DNA of 64,000 nt from Dysgonomonas hofstadii (GTDB lineage: Bacteria; Bacteroidota; Bacteroidia; Bacteroidales; Dysgonomonadaceae). The stretch spans positions 310,001-374,000 of the forward strand of contig NZ_JACIEP010000005.1 of the NCBI RefSeq assembly GCF_014196915.1. Reading direction: 5' to 3'. The number at the start of each line of letters is the position of its first letter. The first letter of the stretch is position 1. A model generated the notes under the pieces. That model saw only the letters and a program-made list of their open reading frames with translations. It did not search any database and was not told the origin of the DNA. The position numbers and the translations under genes were made by a program. Of this stretch, positions 49,382-58,447 are shown in pieces.

Positions 49382-49480
49382 ATGCTAAAAAAAATCTTAA
49401 TCAAGATCAGGCTATTTTTCAGGCTTGAAAAGACTGATAGAAATAGCGTTATTAAGGAATATCTGGAAAAGGCTAAGTAA
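49382..49480 (+). CDS. Candidate 32-residue small protein
   Basis: A short frame starts ATG at 49382 right after AAAGGGG, an unusually good ribosome-binding site for this genome, and reads MLKKILIKIRLFFRLEKTDR then NSVIKEYLEKAK. It is basic and amphipathic. A -7-like TATTTTTG lies at 49344-49351, without a clear -33 box. TerC begins 48 nt after its stop. It could be a small membrane-associated peptide, or just a leader frame. I do not recognise it and conservation is unknown. Confidence 0.3.
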   Translation: MLKKILIKIRLFFRLEKTDRNSVIKEYLEKAK

Positions 49481-49527
49481 TCGGCCATATAAGACAAATT
49501 CTTTATTAAATTTGTCGAAAAAATTAT

Positions 49528-50355
49528 ATGGAGATATTAGAAACTTTTCTTTTACCAAGTGCCTGGGTCGCTTTGTTAACATTAGCGTTCCTTGAGATTG
49601 TGCTTGGGATAGACAATATTGTGTTTTTGTCTATCATGTCATCAAAATTACCAGCAAAAGATCAACCAAGAGCACGCACAGTAGGATTACTGTTAGCTAT
49701 GCTATTCCGCATTCTTCTTCTTTTTTGCATATCGTGGTTGATGAAGCTTACCAAACCTATTTTTTCATTTGATACAGCCTGGTTCGATGGTTCCATATCG
49801 GGACAAAGTATTATTATCGGCTTGGGAGGTTTATTCCTCCTATATAAGAGCGTTACTGAGATTCACCATAAATTAGAGGGAGAGAGCGATACAGCTAAGG
49901 GTAAAGTAAGTACTGCCTTTGCTGGTGTAATTGTTCAAATAGTAGCATTAGATATAGTCTTCTCCTTCGATAGTGTCCTTACTGCTGTGGGGCTTGTTAG
50001 TTTCAGCGAGTTCGGTTACGCCGGAGCTATGACAATTATGGTTACTGCTGTCGTCATTGCTGTCATGGTGATGCTGCTGTTTTCGGGGCCGGTAAGTAGG
50101 TTTGTAAATGAACATCCGACTATACAAATGCTTGGACTATCATTCCTCATATTAATAGGGGTGATGCTGCTTGTTGAATCTGCCCATTTATCACAAATAT
50201 CGATATTTGGATCAACCGTGGGTGAAATACCGAAGGGTTATATTTATTTCGCAATCGCATTCTCCTTACTGGTAGAATTTCTGAATATGAAATTGCGAAA
50301 GAAAGCAGAACCTGTGAAATTAAAAGATTCTGAATTGATTGAGAAGGATAAATAA
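49528..50355 (+). CDS. TerC family membrane protein
   Basis: A 275-residue protein with about seven membrane helices. Family motifs include the acidic FLEIVLGIDNIVFLSIMSSKLP in the first helix pair and ALDIVFSFDSVLTAVGLV around residue 145. TerC proteins are linked to metal-ion (manganese) export and to metal loading of exported proteins. No yybP-ykoY-like element is visible upstream. A possible -7 box TAAATTTG lies at 49507-49514, very close to the ATG. The Asp pairs inside the membrane (IDN, FDS) support an ion-handling role. A strong hairpin follows. Confidence 0.92.
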   Translation: MEILETFLLPSAWVALLTLAFLEIVLGIDNIVFLSIMSSKLPAKDQPRARTVGLLLAMLFRILLLFCISWLMKLTKPIFSFDTAWFDGSISGQSIIIGLGGLFLLYKSVTEIHHKLEGESDTAKGKVSTAFAGVIVQIVALDIVFSFDSVLTAVGLVSFSEFGYAGAMTIMVTAVVIAVMVMLLFSGPVSRFVNEHPTIQMLGLSFLILIGVMLLVESAHLSQISIFGSTVGEIPKGYIYFAIAFSLLVEFLNMKLRKKAEPVKLKDSELIEKDK

Positions 50356-50373
50356 AAATCAGAAAAAAATGAG

Positions 50374-50407
50374 AAAGCCCGGAAAATATTATTTTCCGGG
50401 CTTTTCT
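50374..50407. terminator. Bidirectional terminator
   Basis: A perfect 14-bp stem (50374-50387 with 50391-50404), 3-nt loop, and T run, between convergent genes. Confidence 0.9.
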
Positions 50408-50419
50408 GCACTTTCTATT

Positions 50420-51184
50420 TTATTTAATCACTTTATATTTAAATTCTTTCACAAGCTCGCCGTTATAATATTGTTTTGTTGGATATCCTTCACTGTCATA
50501 GTCGTATGTAACTTCTGTTACTGTTGTGCCGAATCTTGGATCAACAACAGTGGATTCTTTCAGATTGTTTTTTCCTGCAAAATCACTGCACCATCTCATA
50601 TTATTCATGTGCAGCGCCCAAAACCATGCAGGAATATTATCAATATTTAGGAATGCTGATTTTTCGTTATTATAAATATTTGTGGAAATAACATCATTAT
50701 CGCCTAAAGCTGAATGTTGCGTATATTTTATGATATTGTTGTTGTTGTCGTATTCAAACTCTTCCCATAGTTTACCATCGTCAAAGGCAGTTTTTGTCAG
50801 TCTGCCATTTACATCTATATGAATTTTATCTTGTTCTGTTGTTTTTATATTGATCTTTTTTCCACTGGTTTTGATTTCTTCTGCTACATAGTCGGGATTA
50901 TTGTAAGTAAACTTGGAACTTGCGATAAATTCCCCTCTGTCCTGATTGATTATGCACTCAGAGAGCTTTCCACTGTTTTTATCATACTTAAATGTGAATT
51001 CCCGGTATGTAGCAACTCCTTTTTCATCAAAGTAAGTAAGTTGATTCATCTTATTATAACTGAACCCTATTATTTCATTTGTCTTTAGGGAGTTGATCTC
51101 TATCAATAACTTTTTATCTTGCGCAGATATTAAAAGACTACAGACCGGTAACACAGAAAATAGAAAAAAGAAAAATCTTTTCAT
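50420..51184 (-). CDS. Secreted protein with YD-repeat-like strands
   Basis: A 254-residue protein with a signal peptide (MKRFFFFLFSVLPVCSLLISAQ) ending in AQD. It has short beta-hairpin-like segments similar to YD/RHS or MORN-like repeats (YDKNSGKLSECIINQD, FEYDNNNNIIKYTQHSALG, YDYDSEGYPTKQYYNG). This resembles DUF4595/DUF4292-type secreted Bacteroidota proteins, but I cannot name the family with certainty. It is likely periplasmic or on the surface and its function is unknown. It is a single-gene unit after the TerC terminator. Confidence 0.7.
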   Translation of the reverse strand: MKRFFFFLFSVLPVCSLLISAQDKKLLIEINSLKTNEIIGFSYNKMNQLTYFDEKGVATYREFTFKYDKNSGKLSECIINQDRGEFIASSKFTYNNPDYVAEEIKTSGKKINIKTTEQDKIHIDVNGRLTKTAFDDGKLWEEFEYDNNNNIIKYTQHSALGDNDVISTNIYNNEKSAFLNIDNIPAWFWALHMNNMRWCSDFAGKNNLKESTVVDPRFGTTVTEVTYDYDSEGYPTKQYYNGELVKEFKYKVIK

Positions 51185-51303
51185 ATATTATATTATTGTA
51201 AGGTGAAATCATAACAACGATTAAAGAAATAACGCTTTGTTGTATAAATTATTATATCATGTTAGTTTATTTATTGGAACAGATTATATGACAGCCAAAA
51301 ATA

Positions 51304-51336
51304 CAAAAACCATCCGATTATCGGATGGTTTTTGTG
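51304..51336 (-). terminator. Terminator after carB
   Basis: A perfect 14-bp stem (51304-51317 with 51321-51334), 3-nt loop and T run on the minus strand, 23 nt past the carB stop. Confidence 0.88.
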
Positions 51337-51358
51337 CTCTTAAATTCTATGACGAAAA

Positions 51359-54300
51359 TTATTCGTATTCGTTCCAAGCCTTTATTTCCAGCTCATCTAC
51401 GCTCATTTTACAGAATGCTTGTATGAAAGCAGATGCTAAGCGTGAATTCGTTAGTAAAGGCACATTGAAGTCGATAGCCGCGCGGCGTATTTTATATCCG
51501 TTATCAAGCTCGTTGGTAGTAAAGTTTTTAGGAATATTTACTACAAGGTCAATCTTCTTGTCGTGGATCATTTCCAAGGCATTCGGTTGCTGGTTATCAT
51601 TTGGCCAGTAAACACGAGTCGCAGGTACACCGTTATCCTCGAGAAATTTTTGCGAACCACCGGTGGCGTATAGTTCATATCCTTTTTTATGTAGGAGACG
51701 GGCTGCTTCAAGCAATTCCACTTTCGATTTTGCAGGTCCGGTAGAGAACAATACAGTTTTTTTAGGTATGCGGTATCCTACCGATAACATCGATTTCAAC
51801 ATGGCATCGTAGAAGTTGTCACCGATACATCCGACCTCGCCCGTTGAAGCCATATCAACTCCCAGTACAGGGTCGGCTTTTTGCAGACGCGAGAATGAGA
51901 ATTGAGATGCTTTGATTCCTACATAATCAAGGTCGAAATCGTTCTTGTTTGGTTTTACCACGTCTTTACCAAGCATCACTTGTGTAGCGAGTTCGATAAA
52001 GTTTATTTTTAGAACCTTAGATACGAACGGGAATGAACGCGATGCTCTTAGATTACATTCTATCACCCTTATCGAGTTGTCTTTGGCCAGGAACTGCATA
52101 TTGAAAGGCCCTGATATCTGTAATTCATGAGCGACCTGACGGGCGACTTTTTTGATTCGTCTAACAGTTTCTATATAGAGGCGTTGTGCAGGGAACTGTA
52201 TTGTTGCGTCACCTGAGTGTACTCCGGCAAACTCAACGTGCTCTGATATAGCATACATCACTATTTCTCCTTTGTTGGCAACAGCATCAATCTCTATTTC
52301 TTTCGCATTTTCAATGAAGTCGCTTACTACTACCGGATGTTTCTTTGAAACCTCTGCTGCCAGACCTAAGAAGTTTTCCAGTTCCTCGTCATTCGAGCAT
52401 ACATTCATTGCCGCACCCGAAAGTACATAAGACGGACGGATAAGCACCGGATAACCCACTTCGTCCACAAAGCCCTTGATGTCGTCAAGTGAGGTAAGCT
52501 CTTTCCAGCGTGGCTGGTCTACGCCGATGCGGTCGAGCATACTCGAGAATTTGTGGCGGTCTTCGGCATTATCAATGCTTTTAGCGGTTGTTCCAAGGAT
52601 ATTTACTTTGGCTTCATCCAAGCGGATGGCTAAGTTGTTAGGAATTTGTCCACCGACCGAAAGGATTACCCCATGAGGATTTTCCAGTTCGATAATGTCC
52701 ATTACACGTTCGTATGTCAATTCATCGAAGTAAAGTCGGTCGCACATATCATAGTCGGTAGACACTGTCTCGGGATTGTAATTTATCATCACCGAGCGGT
52801 AACCTTCTTTGCGGATAGTTTGCAGTGCGTTTACCGAACACCAGTCGAACTCAACCGAAGATCCTATACGGTATGCTCCCGAACCAAGTACTATGACAGA
52901 TTTGTGGTCTCCCAGGTATTTCACATCGTTTTCCCTACCATTGTATGTGATGTACAGATAGTTGGTTTGCGCAGGATATTCTGCAGCAAGGGTGTCTATC
53001 TGTTTCACGCAAGGCACTATGCCGTTTGCTTTACGGATACGGCGTACTTCGTGCTGGATAGATTCTATCAAGCTGGGTTCTTTACATACGATTTTGGCAA
53101 TCTGGAAATCAGAGAACCCTTTTTGTTTTGCTATAAGTAACAAGTCGAGAGGAAGAGATTGTATGTCATCATATTTTTTCAACTCTTCCGAGCATTCGAA
53201 TATATATTTCAGTTTTTGTAAGAACCAGCGGTCGATTTTAGTAAGGTCGTATATCTGATCTACTGTATAGCCTCTTTTGAAAGCTTCTTCGATACAGAAT
53301 ATACGTTTATCGGTCGGATTGCTCAGGGCCTCGTCAAGGTTATCCACAGCTAGCGGTTTGTTTGCCGCAAATCCATGCATACCGATGTTGATCATACGAA
53401 GTCCTTTCTGTATGGCTTCTTCGAACGAACGTCCGATAGCCATGATCTCACCTACAGACTTCATGCTTGACCCGATCTCTTTCGATACTCCGTGGAATTT
53501 ACCTAAATCCCAACGAGGTATTTTTACTACGATGTAATCAAGAGCAGGTTCGAAGAAGGCACAAGTAGATTTGGTAACAGAGTTTTTGAGCTCAAATAAT
53601 CCGTATCCAAGTCCTAATTTTGCGGCAACAAATGCCAGCGGATAACCTGTGGCTTTCGATGCGAGTGCTGACGAACGGCTTAGACGAGCATTTACTTCGA
53701 TCACACGGTAATCTTCCGATTCGGTGTCGAATGCGAATTGTACGTTACATTCACCTACGATACCGATGTGTTTTACAATGCGGATCGATAGTTCGCGCAG
53801 TTTATGGAATTCGTCATTTGTAAGCGTTTGTGAAGGAGCAACTACAATACTTTCTCCGGTGTGGATTCCAAGTGGGTCGAAGTTTTCCATGTTACACACG
53901 GTCATACAGTTGCCGTATTTGTCACGTACGACTTCGTATTCTATTTCTTTCCATCCTTTCAGTGATTTCTCTACCAAAAGCTGGGAAGAGTAGGAGAGTG
54001 CTTTTTCTGCAAGTGTTCTTAACTCCTGTTCATTGTCACAGAATCCAGAACCCAGTCCTCCGAGTGCATAAGCCGCACGGATAATGATCGGATAACCAAG
54101 ATCGGCAGCTGCCTTTACAGCATCCTCTATTGTTCCTACCGCCATGCTTTTGATGGTTTTTACATCTATCTGGTCGAGTTTTTTTACGAACAGTTCGCGG
54201 TCTTCGGTATCCATTATAGCCTGTACTGGTGTTCCCAGGACTTGTAGGTTATATTTCTCAAGGATGCCTGCCTGGTAGAGCTGAACGCCGCAATTAAGTG

Positions 54301-54583
54301 CAGTTTGCCCACCAAAAGCCAGTAATATACCTTGTGGCTTTTCCTTTTGTATGACTTTTTCTACAAAATACGGAGTGATCGGCAAGAAGTATATTTTGTC
54401 GGCACTACCTTCTGATGTTTGTATCGTTGCTATATTGGGGTTGATAAGTACTGTTTCTATTCCTTCTTCTTTCAGGGCTTTCAAGGCTTGTGAACCTGAA
54501 TAATCGAATTCTCCGGCTTCACCTATTTTTAGCGCTCCCGAACCCAGTACCAATACTTTTTTTATGTCTGTATTTATATCCAT
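51359..54583 (-). CDS. carB: Carbamoyl-phosphate synthase large subunit
   Basis: A 1074-residue protein from the ATG at 54583. The frame extends nine codons further, to 54610, but that part is translated repeat DNA. It has two homologous ATP-grasp halves. The N-half starts VLVLGSGALKIGEAGEFDYSG and the C-half VIVLGSGAYRIGSSVEFDW. A C-terminal MGS-like regulatory domain (VLFSTGPAKSKVELLEAARLL) ends the protein. With CarA it makes carbamoyl phosphate for pyrimidine and arginine synthesis. The length is normal. It lies 78 bp after carA, and that spacer holds two GC-rich hairpins. Confidence 0.97.
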   Translation of the reverse strand: MDINTDIKKVLVLGSGALKIGEAGEFDYSGSQALKALKEEGIETVLINPNIATIQTSEGSADKIYFLPITPYFVEKVIQKEKPQGILLAFGGQTALNCGVQLYQAGILEKYNLQVLGTPVQAIMDTEDRELFVKKLDQIDVKTIKSMAVGTIEDAVKAAADLGYPIIIRAAYALGGLGSGFCDNEQELRTLAEKALSYSSQLLVEKSLKGWKEIEYEVVRDKYGNCMTVCNMENFDPLGIHTGESIVVAPSQTLTNDEFHKLRELSIRIVKHIGIVGECNVQFAFDTESEDYRVIEVNARLSRSSALASKATGYPLAFVAAKLGLGYGLFELKNSVTKSTCAFFEPALDYIVVKIPRWDLGKFHGVSKEIGSSMKSVGEIMAIGRSFEEAIQKGLRMINIGMHGFAANKPLAVDNLDEALSNPTDKRIFCIEEAFKRGYTVDQIYDLTKIDRWFLQKLKYIFECSEELKKYDDIQSLPLDLLLIAKQKGFSDFQIAKIVCKEPSLIESIQHEVRRIRKANGIVPCVKQIDTLAAEYPAQTNYLYITYNGRENDVKYLGDHKSVIVLGSGAYRIGSSVEFDWCSVNALQTIRKEGYRSVMINYNPETVSTDYDMCDRLYFDELTYERVMDIIELENPHGVILSVGGQIPNNLAIRLDEAKVNILGTTAKSIDNAEDRHKFSSMLDRIGVDQPRWKELTSLDDIKGFVDEVGYPVLIRPSYVLSGAAMNVCSNDEELENFLGLAAEVSKKHPVVVSDFIENAKEIEIDAVANKGEIVMYAISEHVEFAGVHSGDATIQFPAQRLYIETVRRIKKVARQVAHELQISGPFNMQFLAKDNSIRVIECNLRASRSFPFVSKVLKINFIELATQVMLGKDVVKPNKNDFDLDYVGIKASQFSFSRLQKADPVLGVDMASTGEVGCIGDNFYDAMLKSMLSVGYRIPKKTVLFSTGPAKSKVELLEAARLLHKKGYELYATGGSQKFLEDNGVPATRVYWPNDNQQPNALEMIHDKKIDLVVNIPKNFTTNELDNGYKIRRAAIDFNVPLLTNSRLASAFIQAFCKMSVDELEIKAWNEYE

Positions 54584-54607
54584 TTTGTTATTATGTTGTG
54601 GCCTCTC

Positions 54608-54660
54608 CAACCTCCCCGAAGGGGAGGCTCAAGTCCCCCCTGGGGGATTTAGGGGGCTTG
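54608..54660. repeat. GC-rich double hairpin between carA and carB
   Basis: CCTCCCC (54611-54617) with GGGGAGG (54621-54627) makes a perfect 7-bp stem. A second palindromic stretch follows at 54629-54660, rich in CCCCC and GGGGG. It fills most of the 78-bp spacer between the two cotranscribed subunit genes. No T run follows the hairpins in the minus direction, so it does not look like a standard terminator. Confidence 0.8.
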
Positions 54661-54661
54661 T

Positions 54662-55732
54662 TTAAAGTTGTTCTACAAATAAGTCGAATAAGAAACCTGT
54701 GTCTGTCGGTCCGCTGGCCGCTTCAGGATGAAATTGTGCCGAGAAGAAAGGTTTTGTTTTGTGCTTAATACCTTCGTTCGTTCCATCATTCAGGTTTATG
54801 AACAGTGGCTCCCAGTCACTTCCCAGAGAGGCATTTGCTACGGCAAATCCGTGATTTTGAGATGTAATAAAACATCTTGTATCATCTACCATCTTTACGG
54901 GTTGATTGTGACTGCGGTGTCCGTATTTCAATTTATAGATAGATGCGCCTCCAGCTTTTGACAGTAATTGGTTACCCATACATATCCCGCAAATCGGCTT
55001 ATTTCCATCCATTGCCTTGCGTATGTTTTTTACTGTCTCTTCACAGAATTCAGGGTTTCCGGGACCATTGGATATGAAAAGTCCGTCCCATTCCAATTGA
55101 TTGAAGTCGTAGTCCCAAGGCACACGTATGATCGTTACGTTTCTTTTGAGTAAGCTGCGGATGATGTTGTGTTTTACACCACAGTCTACGAGCAGTACTT
55201 TCTTTTCTCCGTTTCCGTACGTAAGCACTTCTTTACAGCTGACTTTTGCAACCTGATTTTCTAAGTTAGGATCGTAGAAATCCACTTCATTTTCGTTATT
55301 GAAAACGATTTTTCCTTTCATCGAGCCTTTTTCGCGTAGTATTTTAGTGAGTTCGCGAGTGTCGATTCCGTAAATTCCCGGAACATCGTGTTCTTTTAGC
55401 CAGTCACCCAGGCTTTTTTTCGCATTCCAGTGTGAGTATTCGTGAGAGTAGTCAGATACGATAAGTCCGGTTACCTGTACTTTTTCCGATTCGTAGAAGT
55501 CCGAAATTCCATTCGTAAATGTATCATCGGGAACCCCGTAGTTTCCTACAAGAGGAAATGTTACAACGAGTATTTGCCCAAGGTAAGAAGGGTCGGTAAG
55601 GCTTTCGGTGTACCCCACCATAGCGGTGCTAAACACTACTTCGCCGGCTTTTGCTGTTTCCGATCCGAAAGATTTCCCTTCGAAAACTGTTCCGTCGTCA
55701 AGAATTAGTTGAACTTTTTTGTCTGAATGCAT
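54662..55732 (-). CDS. carA: Carbamoyl-phosphate synthase small subunit
   Basis: A 356-residue glutaminase subunit. It has an N-terminal CarA domain (VQLILDDGTVFEGKSFGSETAKAGEVVFSTAMVGY) and a class I glutamine amidotransferase domain with the nucleophile in CGICMGNQLL and the catalytic His-Glu in FHPEAASGP. It supplies ammonia to CarB. The order carA-carB is the usual operon. A hairpin with a T tract lies in the leader at 55776-55818, between one possible -7 box (55905-55898) and the start. Confidence 0.97.
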   Translation of the reverse strand: MHSDKKVQLILDDGTVFEGKSFGSETAKAGEVVFSTAMVGYTESLTDPSYLGQILVVTFPLVGNYGVPDDTFTNGISDFYESEKVQVTGLIVSDYSHEYSHWNAKKSLGDWLKEHDVPGIYGIDTRELTKILREKGSMKGKIVFNNENEVDFYDPNLENQVAKVSCKEVLTYGNGEKKVLLVDCGVKHNIIRSLLKRNVTIIRVPWDYDFNQLEWDGLFISNGPGNPEFCEETVKNIRKAMDGNKPICGICMGNQLLSKAGGASIYKLKYGHRSHNQPVKMVDDTRCFITSQNHGFAVANASLGSDWEPLFINLNDGTNEGIKHKTKPFFSAQFHPEAASGPTDTGFLFDLFVEQL

Positions 55733-55775
55733 TTTTAGATGGAAATATAAATGTGATTAATAACGATTTACAAAA

Positions 55776-55818
55776 CTAAAAAAAAAGGAACGGGATATTT
55801 ACATATCAGTTCCTTTTT
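55776..55818 (-). terminator. Hairpin with T tract upstream of carA
   Basis: On the minus strand the sequence forms a long stem (GGAAC and ATATC/GATAT pairs, one mismatch) ending in nine T residues. It may end the GH20 transcript, 158 nt after that stop, or act as an attenuator of carAB. TAGTTTTG (55778-55771) just after it could be the carA -7 box; TAACTTTG (55905-55898) before it is the alternative. Confidence 0.6.
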
Positions 55819-55975
55819 AGTTTATAATATAAATATTGTATCTTTTTCTTTTTCATTCTCAAATACTCATAAATATCTCTTGTGAATATCTGAGGTGCAA
55901 AGTTAAGAATAAAATAATGAAAAACTAATACTTTAAGTTTTTTTTGTTATAAATATGCAATATACAGTTTAGTAT

Positions 55976-58309
55976 CTAGAATATCCTTATTTCATCTATC
56001 ATGAGATAGGCTTCCTTTTCGCTTTTCTCATGCCATTCGGGCAAAGTCTTTATTGATTCGGCTACCACTTTTACATACCTGGCTTTTACCGTTTCCATAA
56101 GGTTGGCCGATAAACTGAGTATCATTGGGCCAATATGCTCTTTTCTTGTTGCGTACTCTTCTTTATATATTTCTTCGAAATTTTTTCCGTCTTGTGATAC
56201 ATATATATAGAGGGCTTTAGGATCGAAAAGATTTCCCCGTGTATTGACATAAGAGTTAAAACTAATAGAAGATACTCCAGTCTCTTCTTTCAGGTCGATA
56301 GTTGCATCGAGATCTGTACCCAGAAAGCCTATCCATAAACCAGTACGGTAGCTGGCCACGGAGCCTATCTGTCCGCTAACCAGTGACTCGGCTCCTTTGA
56401 ATGTATATTTATTGTCAGGCTCATTTTTCAGTTTAATGGGGTGGGCGCATGCCTTATGATAGATAAAATCTTTAGAGTATACGTCACTTTTGATATTGTC
56501 ACGGTAAACCACAGCTTTAAATAAAGTGTTCTCTTTTATTATTATAGGTTCATTCACATTATATAATGTTGATTCTGTCGTGGGATCTTTCTCTCCCATT
56601 GTATAATAGATAGGACTATTATCGAATGTAGATAAGTATATACATATTTCATTTCTTATAGTATCTATAAATATAGAGTCCTGAATACCATATGCATATT
56701 TACAATTATCATATCCTAGTTTATCAAATTGCGGGGATAGTTTGTAGAGTCTTGAAACAAAGTCATTATAATCCTTCGTTCTCGGATTACGCCATAATGT
56801 TTCAGCCAGTGCACACATACGTGGTAAAAGCATATATTCTACATTCTGTGACGATGGCATATATTCTGTCCAGATATTAACCTGTGCTCCCAATATGTGT
56901 TTTTGTTTGTTTTCGTCCAGGTTCGCTGGCATCGGGTCGAATGAGTAAATTTTCTTTAACTCGGTGAGCCATCCATAGGTGAATGGTTCATTATCTACAT
57001 CAGGCGACTGATAATAGTCGAGATTGGTAAATTGTTCGGGGGTCATAATTACATTGTGCCCTTTGCTGGCAGCATCAGTGCCACTTTCTATCCCATGCCA
57101 TGCCATAATAGTTGCATTTGGCGCTATATCACTTTCCTGTATATTGTCCCATCCTATAACACTCCTGCCTTTATCGTTAACTATTTTTTCTACACGCTTG
57201 ATAAAATAGCTTTGCAGCTGTTCGCCTTTGGTGTGTTCTTTATTTTCTTTAAGCCTTAATTGTTGCATTCTTTTTTGACATTTGGGACATGCATCCCATC
57301 TGTTTTTCAGACATTTGTCTCCGCCAATATGGATATACTCCGACGGAAATAGTTTTGTTATTTCGGTAAATACATCATCGAGAAAACTGAAAACATCTTC
57401 ATTTCCGGCACAGAGTACATCTTCGTAAATACCCCATTCGCACCCTACCTCGTAAGGGCCTCCTGTACAACCTAACTCGGGGTATGATGCTAATAGGGCG
57501 AGTGTATGTCCCGGTATATCGATTTCGGGTATGATGGTAATAAAGCGTTCCTGTGCATATTTTATGATGTCTTTTATTTCTTCCTGTGTGTAGAATCCCT
57601 CGTGGGGTTTGTCATCGAATTCGCCCGTATGCCTGTCTATAACGGTTTTTTCCCTTTTCGATCCTATTTCAGTGAGTTTTGGATATTTTTTTATTTCGAT
57701 GCGCCACCCCTGATCGTCAGTCAAATGCCAGTGGAAAACATTCATTTTGCACATAGCCAGTACGTCGATATATTTCTTAACAAATGACACAGGAAAGAAA
57801 TGGCGTGAAACATCTAATGAGACGCCACGGTACTTGTATGCAGGATAATCGGTAATATCTATCCCCGGAAATTCTATACTGCCTGATGCATTAGTAGGAA
57901 TAGCATTTCTCAGTGTTTGCACACCATAAAATGTTCCGGCTTCGCTGGCTCCATTTATGCTGATAAGAGAATCATTTACTTCAATATTATAGGCTTCGGA
58001 ATTGTCATTTGTGAAATTTGTAGTCAGTGAAATGATGTTTTCCTGTTCGCTATTACTGCTTACTTCAAGTCTGTATCCGGTTGAGAATTCTATATATTCG
58101 GCCAATAGTCCGGCAATTCCGGCTAAGGATTTATTATCAGAAGGATATACGATTTTTGTTGTATTGTCAATAAGGAAACTTTTGTCATTTACATAGTTTA
58201 TCTCCTGAACCATGGGCACGATATTATAATCAACAACAGAGTAATCATTGTTGGATGAACAAGCCGCAAGAAAAGTTAAAGTTAGAAAGTAACAAAAACG
58301 CTTAAACAT
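55976..58309 (-). CDS. GH20 beta-N-acetylhexosaminidase-like lipoprotein, catalytic Glu replaced
   Basis: A 777-residue lipoprotein from the ATG at 58309 (LTFLAAC, Cys17); the 13 extra residues of the longer frame lack signal character. A GH20b domain (about 30-155) precedes the GH20 barrel (about 157-510). Barrel motifs are RGVSLDVSRHF, VFHWHLTDDQGWRIEIKKYP, PEIDIPGHT and the late WTEYMPSSQNVEYMLLPRMCALAETLWR. A fibronectin/discoidin-like C-terminus follows. The key motif reads HIGGDKC (Asp331, Lys332) instead of HIGGDE. Lys replaces the glutamate acid/base of the Asp-Glu pair, by GAA to AAA at 57316-57314. Another conserved spot reads GWDN rather than GWDE. The enzyme is probably catalytically weak or inactive, unless this is a sequencing error. 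Confidence 0.85.
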   Translation of the reverse strand: MFKRFCYFLTLTFLAACSSNNDYSVVDYNIVPMVQEINYVNDKSFLIDNTTKIVYPSDNKSLAGIAGLLAEYIEFSTGYRLEVSSNSEQENIISLTTNFTNDNSEAYNIEVNDSLISINGASEAGTFYGVQTLRNAIPTNASGSIEFPGIDITDYPAYKYRGVSLDVSRHFFPVSFVKKYIDVLAMCKMNVFHWHLTDDQGWRIEIKKYPKLTEIGSKREKTVIDRHTGEFDDKPHEGFYTQEEIKDIIKYAQERFITIIPEIDIPGHTLALLASYPELGCTGGPYEVGCEWGIYEDVLCAGNEDVFSFLDDVFTEITKLFPSEYIHIGGDKCLKNRWDACPKCQKRMQQLRLKENKEHTKGEQLQSYFIKRVEKIVNDKGRSVIGWDNIQESDIAPNATIMAWHGIESGTDAASKGHNVIMTPEQFTNLDYYQSPDVDNEPFTYGWLTELKKIYSFDPMPANLDENKQKHILGAQVNIWTEYMPSSQNVEYMLLPRMCALAETLWRNPRTKDYNDFVSRLYKLSPQFDKLGYDNCKYAYGIQDSIFIDTIRNEICIYLSTFDNSPIYYTMGEKDPTTESTLYNVNEPIIIKENTLFKAVVYRDNIKSDVYSKDFIYHKACAHPIKLKNEPDNKYTFKGAESLVSGQIGSVASYRTGLWIGFLGTDLDATIDLKEETGVSSISFNSYVNTRGNLFDPKALYIYVSQDGKNFEEIYKEEYATRKEHIGPMILSLSANLMETVKARYVKVVAESIKTLPEWHEKSEKEAYLMIDEIRIF

Positions 58310-58398
58310 AAATATATGATTTTGTGTTTCATAGTGTAAAATGATCATCTAAATTCAAATATATAGTTTATTCTGAAATTAATGCTCAAAATTTTTTA

Positions 58399-58406
58399 TA
58401 ATTTTG
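58399..58406 (+). promoter_or_regulatory. Probable -7 box of the lysC-lysA operon
   Basis: TAATTTTG at 58399-58406 matches TAnnTTTG, about 41 nt before the lysC ATG. No clear -33 TTTG is seen at the right spacing. Confidence 0.45.
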
Positions 58407-58447
58407 CAACTTCGAGATAAGATTGAAAAACTAAAAAAGGATTGGCT

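Noticed and set aside
49225-49497. 90-residue minus-strand frame upstream of the HD gene
   Set aside because: It overlaps the HD gene's start region and its probable -7 box, and its composition is that of non-coding AT-rich DNA.
49230-49527. Manganese riboswitch (yybP-ykoY type) before TerC
   Set aside because: No conserved core of that riboswitch could be found; only a small frame and -7-like boxes are present.
52646-53140. 164-residue frame on the plus strand inside carB
   Set aside because: Antisense to carB with no signal or family resemblance.
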